The notes under the pieces were generated by a model. That model was not told where the DNA came from, made no database searches, and worked only from the letters and a program-made list of their open reading frames with translations. Of a stretch of DNA of 64,000 nucleotides, positions 51,530 through 59,483 are shown piece after piece. How positions within the stretch are numbered: position 1 is the first letter of the stretch; each line of letters starts with the position of its first letter. A program made the position numbers and the translations under genes. Source of the stretch: Rhodovulum sp. PH10 (lineage in GTDB: Bacteria > Pseudomonadota > Alphaproteobacteria > Rhizobiales > Xanthobacteraceae); the NCBI RefSeq assembly GCF_000293785.1, contig NZ_AKZI01000090.1, positions 1 through 64,000 of the forward strand. Reading direction: 5' to 3'.

Positions 51530-52185
51530 GCGCCGAGCGCGTGATCGACGAGGACGGCCGCCGCCGCGCCATCGCGGTGCTCGGCGCCACCTATCAGCGC
51601 GAGAAGCGCTGGGTCGCCGACCCCGAGGCCCAGTTCCCCGAAAGCGACCTCGCCCGCACCGACCTGTCGTGGTTCCTGGTCGAGGTGAAGAGCCGGCCGA
51701 TGGGCGTGCGGGTGCGGCCCGCCGGCGTGGTGCGCGTGCTCTACGATCCGCCGCTCGCGGCCTACGCCTCGTACGGGCTCGCGCCGATCGATCCCTCGCT
51801 CGACATCGCGGCGATGATCGCGGCGAGCCGGATCGCCGAGATCGGCCGCTTCGCCGTGGTGCCGCGCTATCGCCGCCGGCTGATGGTCGCCGCCGCGCTG
51901 ATGCGCGCCGCCGCCGCCGAGACGGTCGAGCGCGGCTACACCCACTACGTCACCGACGTGTTCGAGAACGACCCGCACAGCCCGTACGGCTTCCACACCC
52001 GCGTGATGGGTTTTTTGCCGATCGCCACCCACGAGGTCGGCGAGCTGCACCACCAGGGCCGCCGCATCACCATGGTGCTCGACCTCAAGGCCGCCTATCA
52101 GCGCCTGCGGGCGCGCGGCAACTGGATGTTCCGCTATCTCACCGGCCAGTGGCCGGAGGCGCTTCACCGCCGCCTGGTGGCGTGA
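51508..52185 (+). CDS. FeeM-like / GNAT-fold N-acyltransferase, 225 aa
   Basis: A GNAT-related fold: an acyl-donor segment (SRIAEIGRFAVVPRYRRRLM), then VAAALMRAAAAETVERGYTH and YVTDVFENDPHSPYGFHTRV, a pattern I associate with N-acyl amino acid synthase FeeM and PEP-CTERM-linked acyltransferases, which also resemble LuxI. The N-terminal part is RRAIAVLGATYQREKRWVAD, then SWFLVEVKSRPMGVRVRPAG. ACP- or CoA-bound acyl groups may be the donor. The ATG at 51508 follows AGGGAGG. It overlaps the PlsC-like gene by 22 bases. The product is unknown; the family assignment is a moderate-confidence impression. Confidence 0.65.
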   Translation: MRLDERVSAERVIDEDGRRRAIAVLGATYQREKRWVADPEAQFPESDLARTDLSWFLVEVKSRPMGVRVRPAGVVRVLYDPPLAAYASYGLAPIDPSLDIAAMIAASRIAEIGRFAVVPRYRRRLMVAAALMRAAAAETVERGYTHYVTDVFENDPHSPYGFHTRVMGFLPIATHEVGELHHQGRRITMVLDLKAAYQRLRARGNWMFRYLTGQWPEALHRRLVA

Positions 52186-52258
52186 TTTTTTCGCACCGAC
52201 CGCCGGCGGCCCGAGCGCCGGCCGGGCCGCGCGGTGCGGCACGGCGCAGTGAAAAAAA

Positions 52259-53041
52259 TCACTCCTCGACGCCGACCGCGTCGGGGGTTTGCCAGGCGAG
52301 CCGCTGGCCGCCGTCGACCGCGATGGTCTCGCCCGTCACGCTGCGGGCTTTGGCCAGATAGAGCACCGCATCGGCGATCTCCTCCGGCGACGGCCCGCGG
52401 GCGAGCGGCACCGCCTTGACCTGCCGGGCGAAGGCATCGGCCCCCTGGCGCGGCCCCGGAAGCGTCGGGCCGGGCGCCACCGCGTTGACCCGCACGGCGG
52501 GGGCGAGCGCCTGGGCGAGCGTCGTCGTGGCCATGTGCAGCGCGCTCTTGCTCAGGCCGTAGGAGAGGAATTTGGGCGTCGGCTTGTAGACCCGCTGGTC
52601 GAGCAGATTGACGATCGACGGATCGGCCCCCTCGCCCGCCGGCGCCTGCGCGGCAAAGGCCTCGGCGAGAAACACCGGTGCCCGCAGGTTCACCGCCATG
52701 TGGCGGTCGAACACGGTGCGGTCGAGCCGGCCGATCTCGTCGGGCTCGAACTCGGACGCGTTGTTGACCAGGAGCGTCAGCGGCCCGACCGCCGCCACCG
52801 CCGCCGGCACCAGCCGCTCGACCGCCGCGTGGTCGGCGAGATCGGCGACCACCGTCTCGGCCCGGCCGCCCGCTGCGACGATCTCCGCGCACAGCGCGTC
52901 CGCCTGCTCGCGCGAGGCGCGCGCATGCACGGCCACGGCAAAGCCTGCGCGTGCAAGAGCGCCGACGATCGCCCGGCCGATCCGTTGGGCGCCACCGGTG
53001 ACCAGCGCGGCCGGCGCCGCGACGACAGCTTGGTTCGACAT
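52259..53041 (-). CDS. SDR-family oxidoreductase, pteridine-reductase/FolM-like, 260 aa
   Basis: A classical SDR: the cofactor motif ALVTGGAQRIGRAIVGALAR is the TGxxxRxG type of FolM/PTR1 rather than TGxxxGxG. NNAS is in LTLLVNNASEFEPDEIGRLD, and the catalytic YGLSK is in KFLSYGLSKSALHMATTTLA. The end VTGETIAVDGGQRLAW is typical. An Arg after the first Gly favours NADPH. FolM-type enzymes reduce dihydromonapterin or dihydrofolate; no fol gene is nearby in the window. The start at ATG 53041 (MSNQAVVAAP) is chosen; a longer frame exists upstream without support. It is convergent with the FeeM-like gene. Confidence 0.85.
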   Translation of the reverse strand: MSNQAVVAAPAALVTGGAQRIGRAIVGALARAGFAVAVHARASREQADALCAEIVAAGGRAETVVADLADHAAVERLVPAAVAAVGPLTLLVNNASEFEPDEIGRLDRTVFDRHMAVNLRAPVFLAEAFAAQAPAGEGADPSIVNLLDQRVYKPTPKFLSYGLSKSALHMATTTLAQALAPAVRVNAVAPGPTLPGPRQGADAFARQVKAVPLARGPSPEEIADAVLYLAKARSVTGETIAVDGGQRLAWQTPDAVGVEE

Positions 53042-53450
53042 CTGGGCCGCTCGTGAGAGATCGCGGGAAGGAGACGGCGGGCGCGGGCACCGCGCTACGG
53101 CACCATGGCGGCTTCGCGGGCCGCCGGCAACACCCTGCCCCGGCAACCGATCGCCAGCGGACACCACGGTGCGTAAACACCGGCGCCCTGCCCCATTCGT
53201 AAACATCCGCGGCGCGGGCGGCCGAGCGTTAACGACCCCTTATCCTTGACGTCCGGTCACTGCCGACCCGCCCCGGGCAGGTAAGGAAAGGTTTACTCGA
53301 ATGCGGGGATAACCGGAAACACGAAATTATCCATTTTTCGCCTTTCGCCAGTCCTGCGGGCATCACGATCGTGGACGACAAGCATCGGCGCTGTCGTCGC
53401 GATCCCCGGGGGACGGTGGACGGATCGAGGCGTGCAGAGGGGAGCCGACA
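53042..53450. other. Divergent promoter region between the SDR and porin genes
   Basis: 409 bases with no credible gene. CGTAAACA occurs twice (about 53173-53180 and 53200-53207). An AT-richer patch lies at 53285-53345, where a porin promoter and long 5' leader are likely, but I could not pick a convincing -35/-10 pair. Confidence 0.45.
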
Positions 53451-54098
53451 ATGAAGAAGACGACGCTCGCGGGATGGATCGCGGCAACGGCGGCGATGGT
53501 CGCCACGGCCCCGACGAGCACCGTGCTCGGCGCCGATCTCGGCTATGGCGGCTACCGCGGCTATCCGCCGGCGTCCGCGGCGCCTCCCTACGCGGTGCCG
53601 ATGAACTGGACCGGCCCCTATGCCGGCATCAATCTCGGCTATCGCTGGGGCTCGTCGGCGCTCACCACCGATCCGAGCGGTTTCGCCGGCGGCCTGCAGG
53701 GCGGCTACAACTATCAGAGCGGCCAGTTCGTCATCGGCCTCGAGACCGACATCCAGCTCTCCAACGCCGACGACACCTTCGCGGCCTACAAGTTCTCGAA
53801 TCCGTGGTTCGGCACGCTGCGTGGCCGGGTCGGCTGGGCGATGAACAACATCCTGCTCTACGGCACCGGTGGCTTCGCCTATGGCGGGCTCGATCTCGAC
53901 GCCTTCGGCATGTCGGAGAGCAAGACGCTGACCGGCTGGGCGTTGGGCGGCGGCATCGAGGTGGCGCTCGCGCCGCAATGGAGCGCGCGCGCGGAATACC
54001 TCTACACCGACCTCGGCGAGAAGAACTACGCGCTGGCCGGCGTCGATGCCGGGCTCGAGTCGAGCATCATCCGCTTCGGCCTGAACTACCGGTTCTGA
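53451..54098 (+). CDS. Omp25/RopB-like outer membrane beta-barrel protein, 215 aa
   Basis: The signal peptide (MKKTTLAGWIAATAAMVATA) is followed by a Gly/Tyr/Pro-rich linker (GYGGYRGYPPASAAPPY) and an eight-strand barrel. Family marks are MNWTGPYAGINLGYRWGSSA, GGLQGGYNYQSGQFVIGLET, FGTLRGRVGWAMNNILLYGT, and the terminal strand IRFGLNYRF with C-terminal Phe, the signal for BAM insertion. Omp25/Omp31-like porins are major Rhizobiales outer-membrane proteins. It is monocistronic with its own terminator. Confidence 0.93.
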   Translation: MKKTTLAGWIAATAAMVATAPTSTVLGADLGYGGYRGYPPASAAPPYAVPMNWTGPYAGINLGYRWGSSALTTDPSGFAGGLQGGYNYQSGQFVIGLETDIQLSNADDTFAAYKFSNPWFGTLRGRVGWAMNNILLYGTGGFAYGGLDLDAFGMSESKTLTGWALGGGIEVALAPQWSARAEYLYTDLGEKNYALAGVDAGLESSIIRFGLNYRF

Positions 54099-54132
54099 TC
54101 GCGCTCGGCCGATCGAGGCCCGAGACCAACGA

Positions 54133-54161
54133 GCCGCCGGCGACCCCGGCGGCTTTTTTTT
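54133..54161 (+). terminator. Rho-independent terminator after the porin gene
   Basis: GCCGCCGG (54133-54140) pairs with CCGGCGGC (54146-54153) around a short loop and is followed by eight T (54154-54161). Confidence 0.9.
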
Positions 54162-54863
54162 CGTCTTCGCCTCGCGTTCGGATGTCGGTGCGGCACGATG
54201 GCGGGTGCCCTCCTCCGGCACCGACGAACTGATCACGTGCCGCGGATTTCGCCGCATGTCGGCGCGCCGACCGATGGGCCGAGCGATATGACGAAGACGC
54301 GCGCCCTGTCATCATTCCTATAAGACATTCGGGCTATTGAATGTGCGGTAGCGACCCTTGCCGCCGATCGTTCGGCAGACGTTTGCTCCGGTACGACGCG
54401 CCGGGGCGACGACCAGGACACGACGCCGGGTACGGCGACGGGGGATGCCACGAGGGCACCGCAGCAGCACCGCGTGGGCAGCGCCACGTGACGACACCGG
54501 AGCGGCAACACCGAGTGCCGCCAGGAGCGCCCGAAGGTCTGCCCGAAGCTGTGCCGGCGTCGACGCGAGCGTCGACGCGCAAGTCGATACGGGGCGCCGC
54601 GCAACGCGCCGCCGGAGGCGAGCACCGAACGACGAACACCGAACGACGAGCACCGTGCGTCCACCCCGCGGCGAGCGGCGTGAACGTCCGGACGTCACGA
54701 CGGATTTTTCGCTGGAACGGCGGCGTCTCGACCGGGGCTCTCACCAATGTGGGCGCACCGGCCGCCCCATTCGCCGCAGGTCGCGCCTCACGGATCGCGC
54801 ATCACACCCTCCTGCCGGTGCCGGGCGAAAACTGCCGCGGCATCGACGCGCCCTCCCGAAAAC
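54162..54863. other. Gene-poor 700-bp region with short direct repeats
   Basis: No credible gene: several overlapping open frames exist but all are Arg/Pro/Ser-rich, without family or ribosome site. It contains ACACCGAACGACGA-type repeats at 54621-54653 (two and a half units) and GCGTCGACGC twice at 54557-54578. An AT-richer island at about 54300-54345 might hold a promoter for a transcript I cannot identify; a small RNA is possible but unsupported. Confidence 0.4.
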
Positions 54864-55076
54864 TCACGAGACGATCAGATTGACCGCCTTGGGGCCTTTG
54901 CCCTTCTTGTCCGGCTCGACATCGAAACTGATGCGTTGGCCTTCGTTGAGCGACTTCAACCCGGCCCGCTCGACCGCCGTGATGTGCACGAACACGTCCC
55001 GTCCGCCGTCGTCCGGCTTGATGAACCCGTAACCGCGCTCGCTGTTGAAGAACTTGACCGTACCCGCCATTGCCAT
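54864..55076 (-). CDS. CspA-family cold-shock protein, 70 aa
   Basis: A single cold-shock domain: TVKFFNSERGYGFIKPDDGG (RNP1 KGYGFI-like) and RDVFVHITAVERAG (RNP2 VFVH), ending KGPKAVNLIVS. It is a nucleic-acid chaperone of normal length. The start is ATG 55076 (MAMAGTVKFF), with ATG 55070 as alternative. A long leader of about 170 bases separates it from a probable promoter at 55246-55262, as is usual for cold-shock genes whose leaders act as thermosensors; folding was not computed. Confidence 0.95.
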   Translation of the reverse strand: MAMAGTVKFFNSERGYGFIKPDDGGRDVFVHITAVERAGLKSLNEGQRISFDVEPDKKGKGPKAVNLIVS

Positions 55077-55245
55077 CGGGACACTCCTATCCCATGCTGC
55101 TCGTCGTCGGCCCTCGTGGCGCGACGTGGCTTCGCAGTCCCCTCCCCGAGACCGTGTTCACCCGACCAACTCCCCCGAGATCGCCGGCCGCGCGCGATGC
55201 GCGTTCGTGTCCCGCGGTCGCGCCGAGCGGAGAGCGCGAAAGCCC

Positions 55246-55262
55246 TTATAACGTTAACATAA
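55246..55262 (-). promoter_or_regulatory. AT-rich near-palindrome, probable cold-shock gene promoter
   Basis: TTATAACGTTAACATAA stands out as an AT-rich near-palindrome in GC-rich surroundings, 170 bases upstream of the cold-shock start codon. Read on the minus strand it contains TATAAG, a fair -10 box. The -35 is not clear. Confidence 0.4.
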
Positions 55263-55309
55263 AGGTTGCGGGCCAGAAAGAGGAAGCACGGTGCGTTGCA
55301 TCCCTCGCG

Positions 55310-56167
55310 TCAGTCTTTTGCGATCCAGTCGAGACGCGCCGCCGCACCGGGGCCGCGCGCGAGCAGCGGAACGAGCCAGTCGAGCAGCGGCGTAAGCTCG
55401 TCGGCGAGCCGCCACGGCGGATTGATCAGCACGAGGCCGGAGGTCGTGAGTCCGTCCGCTTCGCCGCCGACCGAGATCTCCAATCTCATCACCTTCGGAA
55501 TGCAGGCATCGGCGAGCGTTTGCAGAAACGCCTCGCTCTCACGGCGATTTTTCACCGGGTGCCAGATCATGTAGACGCCGCTCGGCCATTTGCGAACCGC
55601 TCCCGCGACGGCCTTCGACAGCCGGGCAAACTCGTCGGGCTTCTCGAACGGCGGATCGATCAGCACCAGGCCACGCCGCTCCTTCGGCGGCAGATAGGCC
55701 TTGAGCGCCAGCCAGCCGTCGATCGCGATGCGCTTGGCCCGTGCGTCACGCCCGAGCGCACGGGCGAGCGCGCCGGCGGCGCCCGGCTCGAGCTCGCAGG
55801 CGACGAGACGATCCTGCGGCCGCATCAGACGAGCCGCGATCAGCGGTGATCCGGGATAACGAGACGGAATGCCGTTCTGCGATCCGCCCCCACCGCACGC
55901 CGCCAGCGCATCGAGATAAGGTGCGAGCAGCGCGGCAATGGTCTGCGGCATGTCTTTCACGGCGAGCACGCGGCCGATGCCGTCGCGCCATTCGCCGGTG
56001 CGGCTCGCCTCGGGGCCGGCGAGATCGTAGAGGCCGGCGCCGGCGTGGGTGTCGAGCACGCGAAACGCCGCCGGCTTCTCGGCGAGATGCATCAGCACGC
56101 GGGCGAGCACCGCGTGCTTGAGAACGTCGGCGAAATTGCCGGCGTGAAAGGCGTGGCGATAGTTCAT
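55310..56167 (-). CDS. rlmJ: 23S rRNA (adenine-2030-N6)-methyltransferase RlmJ, 285 aa
   Basis: MNYRHAFHAGNFADVLKHAV is the diagnostic N terminus of RlmJ (YhiR). FRVLDTHAGAGLYDL is the SAM site, and RGLVLIDPPFEKPDEFARLS holds the DPPF amino-methyltransferase motif. IWHPVKNRRESEAFLQTL and SGLVLINPPWRLADEL complete the family pattern. It methylates A2030 of 23S rRNA before ribosome assembly. The length is normal. It is divergent from the RNase T2 gene. Confidence 0.96.
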   Translation of the reverse strand: MNYRHAFHAGNFADVLKHAVLARVLMHLAEKPAAFRVLDTHAGAGLYDLAGPEASRTGEWRDGIGRVLAVKDMPQTIAALLAPYLDALAACGGGGSQNGIPSRYPGSPLIAARLMRPQDRLVACELEPGAAGALARALGRDARAKRIAIDGWLALKAYLPPKERRGLVLIDPPFEKPDEFARLSKAVAGAVRKWPSGVYMIWHPVKNRRESEAFLQTLADACIPKVMRLEISVGGEADGLTTSGLVLINPPWRLADELTPLLDWLVPLLARGPGAAARLDWIAKD

Positions 56168-56550
56168 CTGCGAAACGGTCTTCGTCTGCTCGGGCGTGGA
56201 TCTTCTCGGAGGCGTGGATCGGTCCGCCGCCGCCCCCGGCGGGTTCCGGGCGGCACGACGACGGCCGGTGGACGGCGGCGCCTCTCATCGCACGGCAAAC
56301 GTTTGCTGCCCACCGCATCGGCGCCGCGTTTTTTTTCGCACGAGACGTCGTGACGCCGCCTCGGGACGAGCCGCTCACCCGTGATGCCGGCCGGCCGCCC
56401 GGCGCGCGCCGGGGGGGGTCGACCGGGCGACGCGATTGTTCTTGTAATGTTCTGCACGCTGCGGTACGCTTCCCAAATACCGTCACAGGAGCCGATCGGC
56501 GCGGAACGTCGCGCGAGGGTGGTGGTCGATCGGTGGTCGGGGGGCGCGAG
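56168..56550. other. Divergent region between rlmJ and the RNase T2 gene
   Basis: 383 GC-rich bases without a credible gene. An AT-richer stretch near 56435-56480 (GCGATTGTTCTTGTAATGTTC) is the best place for the RNase T2 promoter. No repeats or hairpins stand out. Confidence 0.4.
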
Positions 56551-57585
56551 ATGTTTTTCGAGCGTGGGGGAATCTTCGAGCGCGCGGGGACGCTGCTCGC
56601 TCTCTGTCTTCTTCTGGTGCCGGTGCTGGTCGGCGCGCCGGCGGCGGCGCAGGACCGCCGGCAAAACACGCCCGGCGCGTTCGACTTCTACGTCCTCGCG
56701 CTGTCGTGGTCGCCGTCCTGGTGCGCCGGCGCGGCCGAGCGGCCGAAGCGCAAGCGACCCGACCCGCAATGCGGCGAGCGGCCCTACGCCTTCGTGGTGC
56801 ACGGCCTGTGGCCGCAATACGAGCGCGGCTTTCCGGAATATTGCCAGGTGCCGGCGCCAAGGCTCGACCGGTCGCTGGTGTCGTCGATGCTCGACCTGAT
56901 GCCGAGCCCGCGGCTCGTCTTCCACGAATGGAACCGCCACGGCGTGTGCTCCGGCCTGCCGCCGCGCGGCTATTTCGAGGCGGTGCGCAAGGCGCGCGCG
57001 GTGGTGAAGATCCCGGAGGCGTTCATCGAGCCGGAGACGACGCTGACGGTCGCCCCCGACGAGGTCGAGGCCGCCTTCGTCGCCGCCAATCCGGGGCTCG
57101 AGCGCACCGGCATCGCCGTCGGCTGCAGCCGCAATCGCCTGAGCGAGGTGCGCATCTGCCTCGGCCGCGATTTCGGCTTCCGGCCGTGTCCCGAGGTCGA
57201 CCGGCGCAGCTGCCGGCGCAAGCAGCTGGCGATGCCGCCGGTGCGCGGCGCCGATCTCTCGCCGACCGACCCGAGCGCGCCGCGGCGCCCGGCCACCGCC
57301 CCGACACCGACGACGCTCCCTGCCGCGCCGCCACCGGTGACCGGCCCGACGACGGCCCCGGCCGCCGCGATGCCGGTTCCGCCGGCGGCACCGGCCTCGG
57401 CGACGCCCGCCGCCCCGCAGCCGCCCGCCACGGCGACGACATCGCAACCCGATCCGCCGACGCCGCCGGCCACGGCACAGCCGTCCGCCGCCCCGACCCC
57501 GCCGTCACCCGCCGAGCCCGATCCGGCGTCGGCACCCGATCCGGCCGACGACGGTCGGGCCGACGAAGGACAAGAGGAGGATTGA
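56551..57585 (+). CDS. Secreted ribonuclease T2 with long Pro/Ala/Thr-rich C-terminal tail, 344 aa
   Basis: The signal peptide (RAGTLLALCLLLVPVLVGAP) is followed by an RNase T2 domain: FDFYVLALSWSPSWCAG, CAS I YAFVVHGLWPQYERGFPEYC, and CAS II LVFHEWNRHGVCSG, with both catalytic His. GFRPCPEVDRRSCRRKQLAM ends the domain. About 115 residues of Pro, Ala and Thr (APTPTTLPAAPPPVTGPTTA and more) follow and finish with an acidic end. It would cut RNA in the periplasm or outside. The tail may be a flexible linker or glycosylation-type stalk without an attached domain. The start at ATG 56551 sets the signal peptide properly. Confidence 0.9.
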   Translation: MFFERGGIFERAGTLLALCLLLVPVLVGAPAAAQDRRQNTPGAFDFYVLALSWSPSWCAGAAERPKRKRPDPQCGERPYAFVVHGLWPQYERGFPEYCQVPAPRLDRSLVSSMLDLMPSPRLVFHEWNRHGVCSGLPPRGYFEAVRKARAVVKIPEAFIEPETTLTVAPDEVEAAFVAANPGLERTGIAVGCSRNRLSEVRICLGRDFGFRPCPEVDRRSCRRKQLAMPPVRGADLSPTDPSAPRRPATAPTPTTLPAAPPPVTGPTTAPAAAMPVPPAAPASATPAAPQPPATATTSQPDPPTPPATAQPSAAPTPPSPAEPDPASAPDPADDGRADEGQEED

Positions 57586-57591
57586 GGAGAA

Positions 57592-57626
57592 GACCGACGG
57601 GAAGGACCGACGGGAAGCACCGACGG
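57592..57626. repeat. GACCGACGGGAAG tandem repeat
   Basis: A 13-base unit, GACCGACGGGAAG, occurs two and a half times just after the RNase T2 stop. The rest of the 269-base spacer (57586-57854) is GC-rich and shows no terminator with a T-run and no credible gene. Confidence 0.65.
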
Positions 57627-57854
57627 ACACGGGCCGTCGAAAAGGGCCGACGCGGGAATGATCGCGTGGCGAGGCGCGGTGAAGCGCGCGAGGCGAGGTG
57701 GAGCGCGCAAGGCGTCGCTCCGAGCGTCGGCGCCGCCGTTCGGACGGAGGAGGCGTCCCGACACGCCGCGCCGTCATGTGGCGGCGGCGGGGGCCGTCCT
57801 GACGACACGTCGTCGGAACGGCCCGCGAGGATCGACCTGTCGCGGTGTGCCGTC

Positions 57855-59177
57855 TCACGGGAAGGCGAACTTCACCGCGAACAGGAGCGCCAGCACGATC
57901 ACCGTCGGGGTCGCCTCGCGGAACTTTCCGGCGATGATCTTTGCCAGCGCATAGGTGATGAAGCCGAGGCCGATGCCGGTGGCGATCGAGTAGGTGAGCG
58001 GCATCGCCACCGCCGCCACCACCGCCGGCGCGTACTCGGTGACGTCGTCCCAGGAGATCTCGGCGAGGCCGCGGGTCATCAGGCAGGCGACGTAGAGGAG
58101 CGCGGCCGCCGAGGCATAGGCCGGCACCATGCCGGCGAGCGGGGCGAAGAACAGCGCGAGGAGAAACAGCACCGACACCACCGCCGCGGTGAGGCCGGTG
58201 CGGCCGCCGGCCGCGACCCCGGACGCGCTCTCGATGTAGCTGGTGGTGGTCGAGGTGCCGATCAGCGAGCCGAACATCGCGGCGAACGAGTCGGAGATCA
58301 GCGCGTGCTTCATGCGCGGCAGCTTGCCCTCCTCGTCGAGCAGCCCGGCGCGGTGCGTCACCCCGATCAGCGTGCCGGCATTGTCGAACACGTCGATGAA
58401 CAGGATGCTGAACACCACGATCAGGAAGGTCGACTCGTGGATCGCCGAGAAGTCGAGCTGCAGGAAGGTCGGCGCGAGCGAGGGCGGCGCCGAGACGACG
58501 CCGCCGAAGGTCGCGAGCCCGAGCGGCAGGCCGATCAGCGTGACGGCGAGCATGCCGAGCAGCGTCGCGCCGAGAATGTTGCGGAAGTTCAGCGCGGCGA
58601 TCAGCACGAAGCCGAGAATGCAGAGCATGGCGGCGGGCTGGCGCAGGTCGCCGAGCGTCACCAGCGTCACCGGATGGGCGACCACGATCTTGGCCTGCTC
58701 GAGCGCGATGATGCCGAGAAACAATCCGACGCCGGCCGAGATCGCGAGCTTGAGATTGTGCGGGATCGCGTTGATGACGAACTCGCGCAGCCGAAACACC
58801 GAGAGCAGGAAGAACAGCACGCCCGAGCAGAACACCGCGGCGAGCCCCTGCTGCCACGAATATTTGTAGGTGAGCACGACGGTGAAGGCGAAGAAGGCGT
58901 TGAGCCCCATGCCGGGCGCCAGCGCGATCGGATAATTGGCGTAGAGCGCCATCACCATGGTGCTCACCGAGGCGGCGAGGCAGGTGGCGACGAACACCGC
59001 GCCCTTGTCCATGCCGGCATTGCCGAGGATCGTCGGGTTGACGATCACGATATAGACCATGGTGAGGAAGGTGGTGAAGCCGGCGACCACCTCGGTGCGC
59101 ACCGTGGTGCCGCTCGCCGTCAGCCCGAACCAGCGATCGAGAAACGAGCCGGCTTTCGGCGCGGCGGTATCGGTCAT
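57855..59177 (-). CDS. AzgA/GhxP-family purine permease (NCS2-like), 440 aa
   Basis: RTEVVAGFTTFLTMVYIVIV and NPTILGNAGMDKGAVFVATC open the protein, and ALAPGMGLNAFFAFTVVLTY, ISAGVGLFLGIIALEQAKIV, FSILFIDVFDNAGTLIGVTH and GTSTTTSYIESASGVAAGGR are the signature segments of the hypoxanthine/guanine/adenine permease branch (AzgA, PbuG, GhxP). About twelve to fourteen helices are present. It imports a purine base by proton symport. The start at ATG 59177 is chosen. It is divergent from cydA with about 306 bases between them; no purine enzyme is adjacent. Confidence 0.94.
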   Translation of the reverse strand: MTDTAAPKAGSFLDRWFGLTASGTTVRTEVVAGFTTFLTMVYIVIVNPTILGNAGMDKGAVFVATCLAASVSTMVMALYANYPIALAPGMGLNAFFAFTVVLTYKYSWQQGLAAVFCSGVLFFLLSVFRLREFVINAIPHNLKLAISAGVGLFLGIIALEQAKIVVAHPVTLVTLGDLRQPAAMLCILGFVLIAALNFRNILGATLLGMLAVTLIGLPLGLATFGGVVSAPPSLAPTFLQLDFSAIHESTFLIVVFSILFIDVFDNAGTLIGVTHRAGLLDEEGKLPRMKHALISDSFAAMFGSLIGTSTTTSYIESASGVAAGGRTGLTAAVVSVLFLLALFFAPLAGMVPAYASAAALLYVACLMTRGLAEISWDDVTEYAPAVVAAVAMPLTYSIATGIGLGFITYALAKIIAGKFREATPTVIVLALLFAVKFAFP

Positions 59178-59483
59178 GGTGCTCCCCTCCCCGTGGTTCC
59201 CCGTGCGGCGCGCTCGGCGCGGCGGCGGGCACGATGCGCGCACGCAGCGCTCCGGTCCATCCGCCGTGCAAGTCGCGCGCCACATTTCTGTGGAACAATG
59301 GCGATCGCGCCACGTTGAACGACGGCTGCGCGGTCCGGTCGGCCGCGTCCCCGCGGGGCATTCGGACGTGCGTCACCCGAGCACGGTCCGAGCTTTCACC
59401 ACATCGCCCGCGTGTCCGGTCCGTCGCCCGATCCGGCCGCTCGTCCGGGGCACGGTCGCCAGTACTTTCCGGGGTTCCACGTG

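Noticed and set aside
52183-52263. Hairpin with GTGATTTTTT at one end and AAAAAAATCAC at the other between two convergent genes
   Set aside because: The T-runs come before, not after, the stem on each strand, so it does not look like an intrinsic terminator; the TGATTTTTT at both stop codons may be coincidence.
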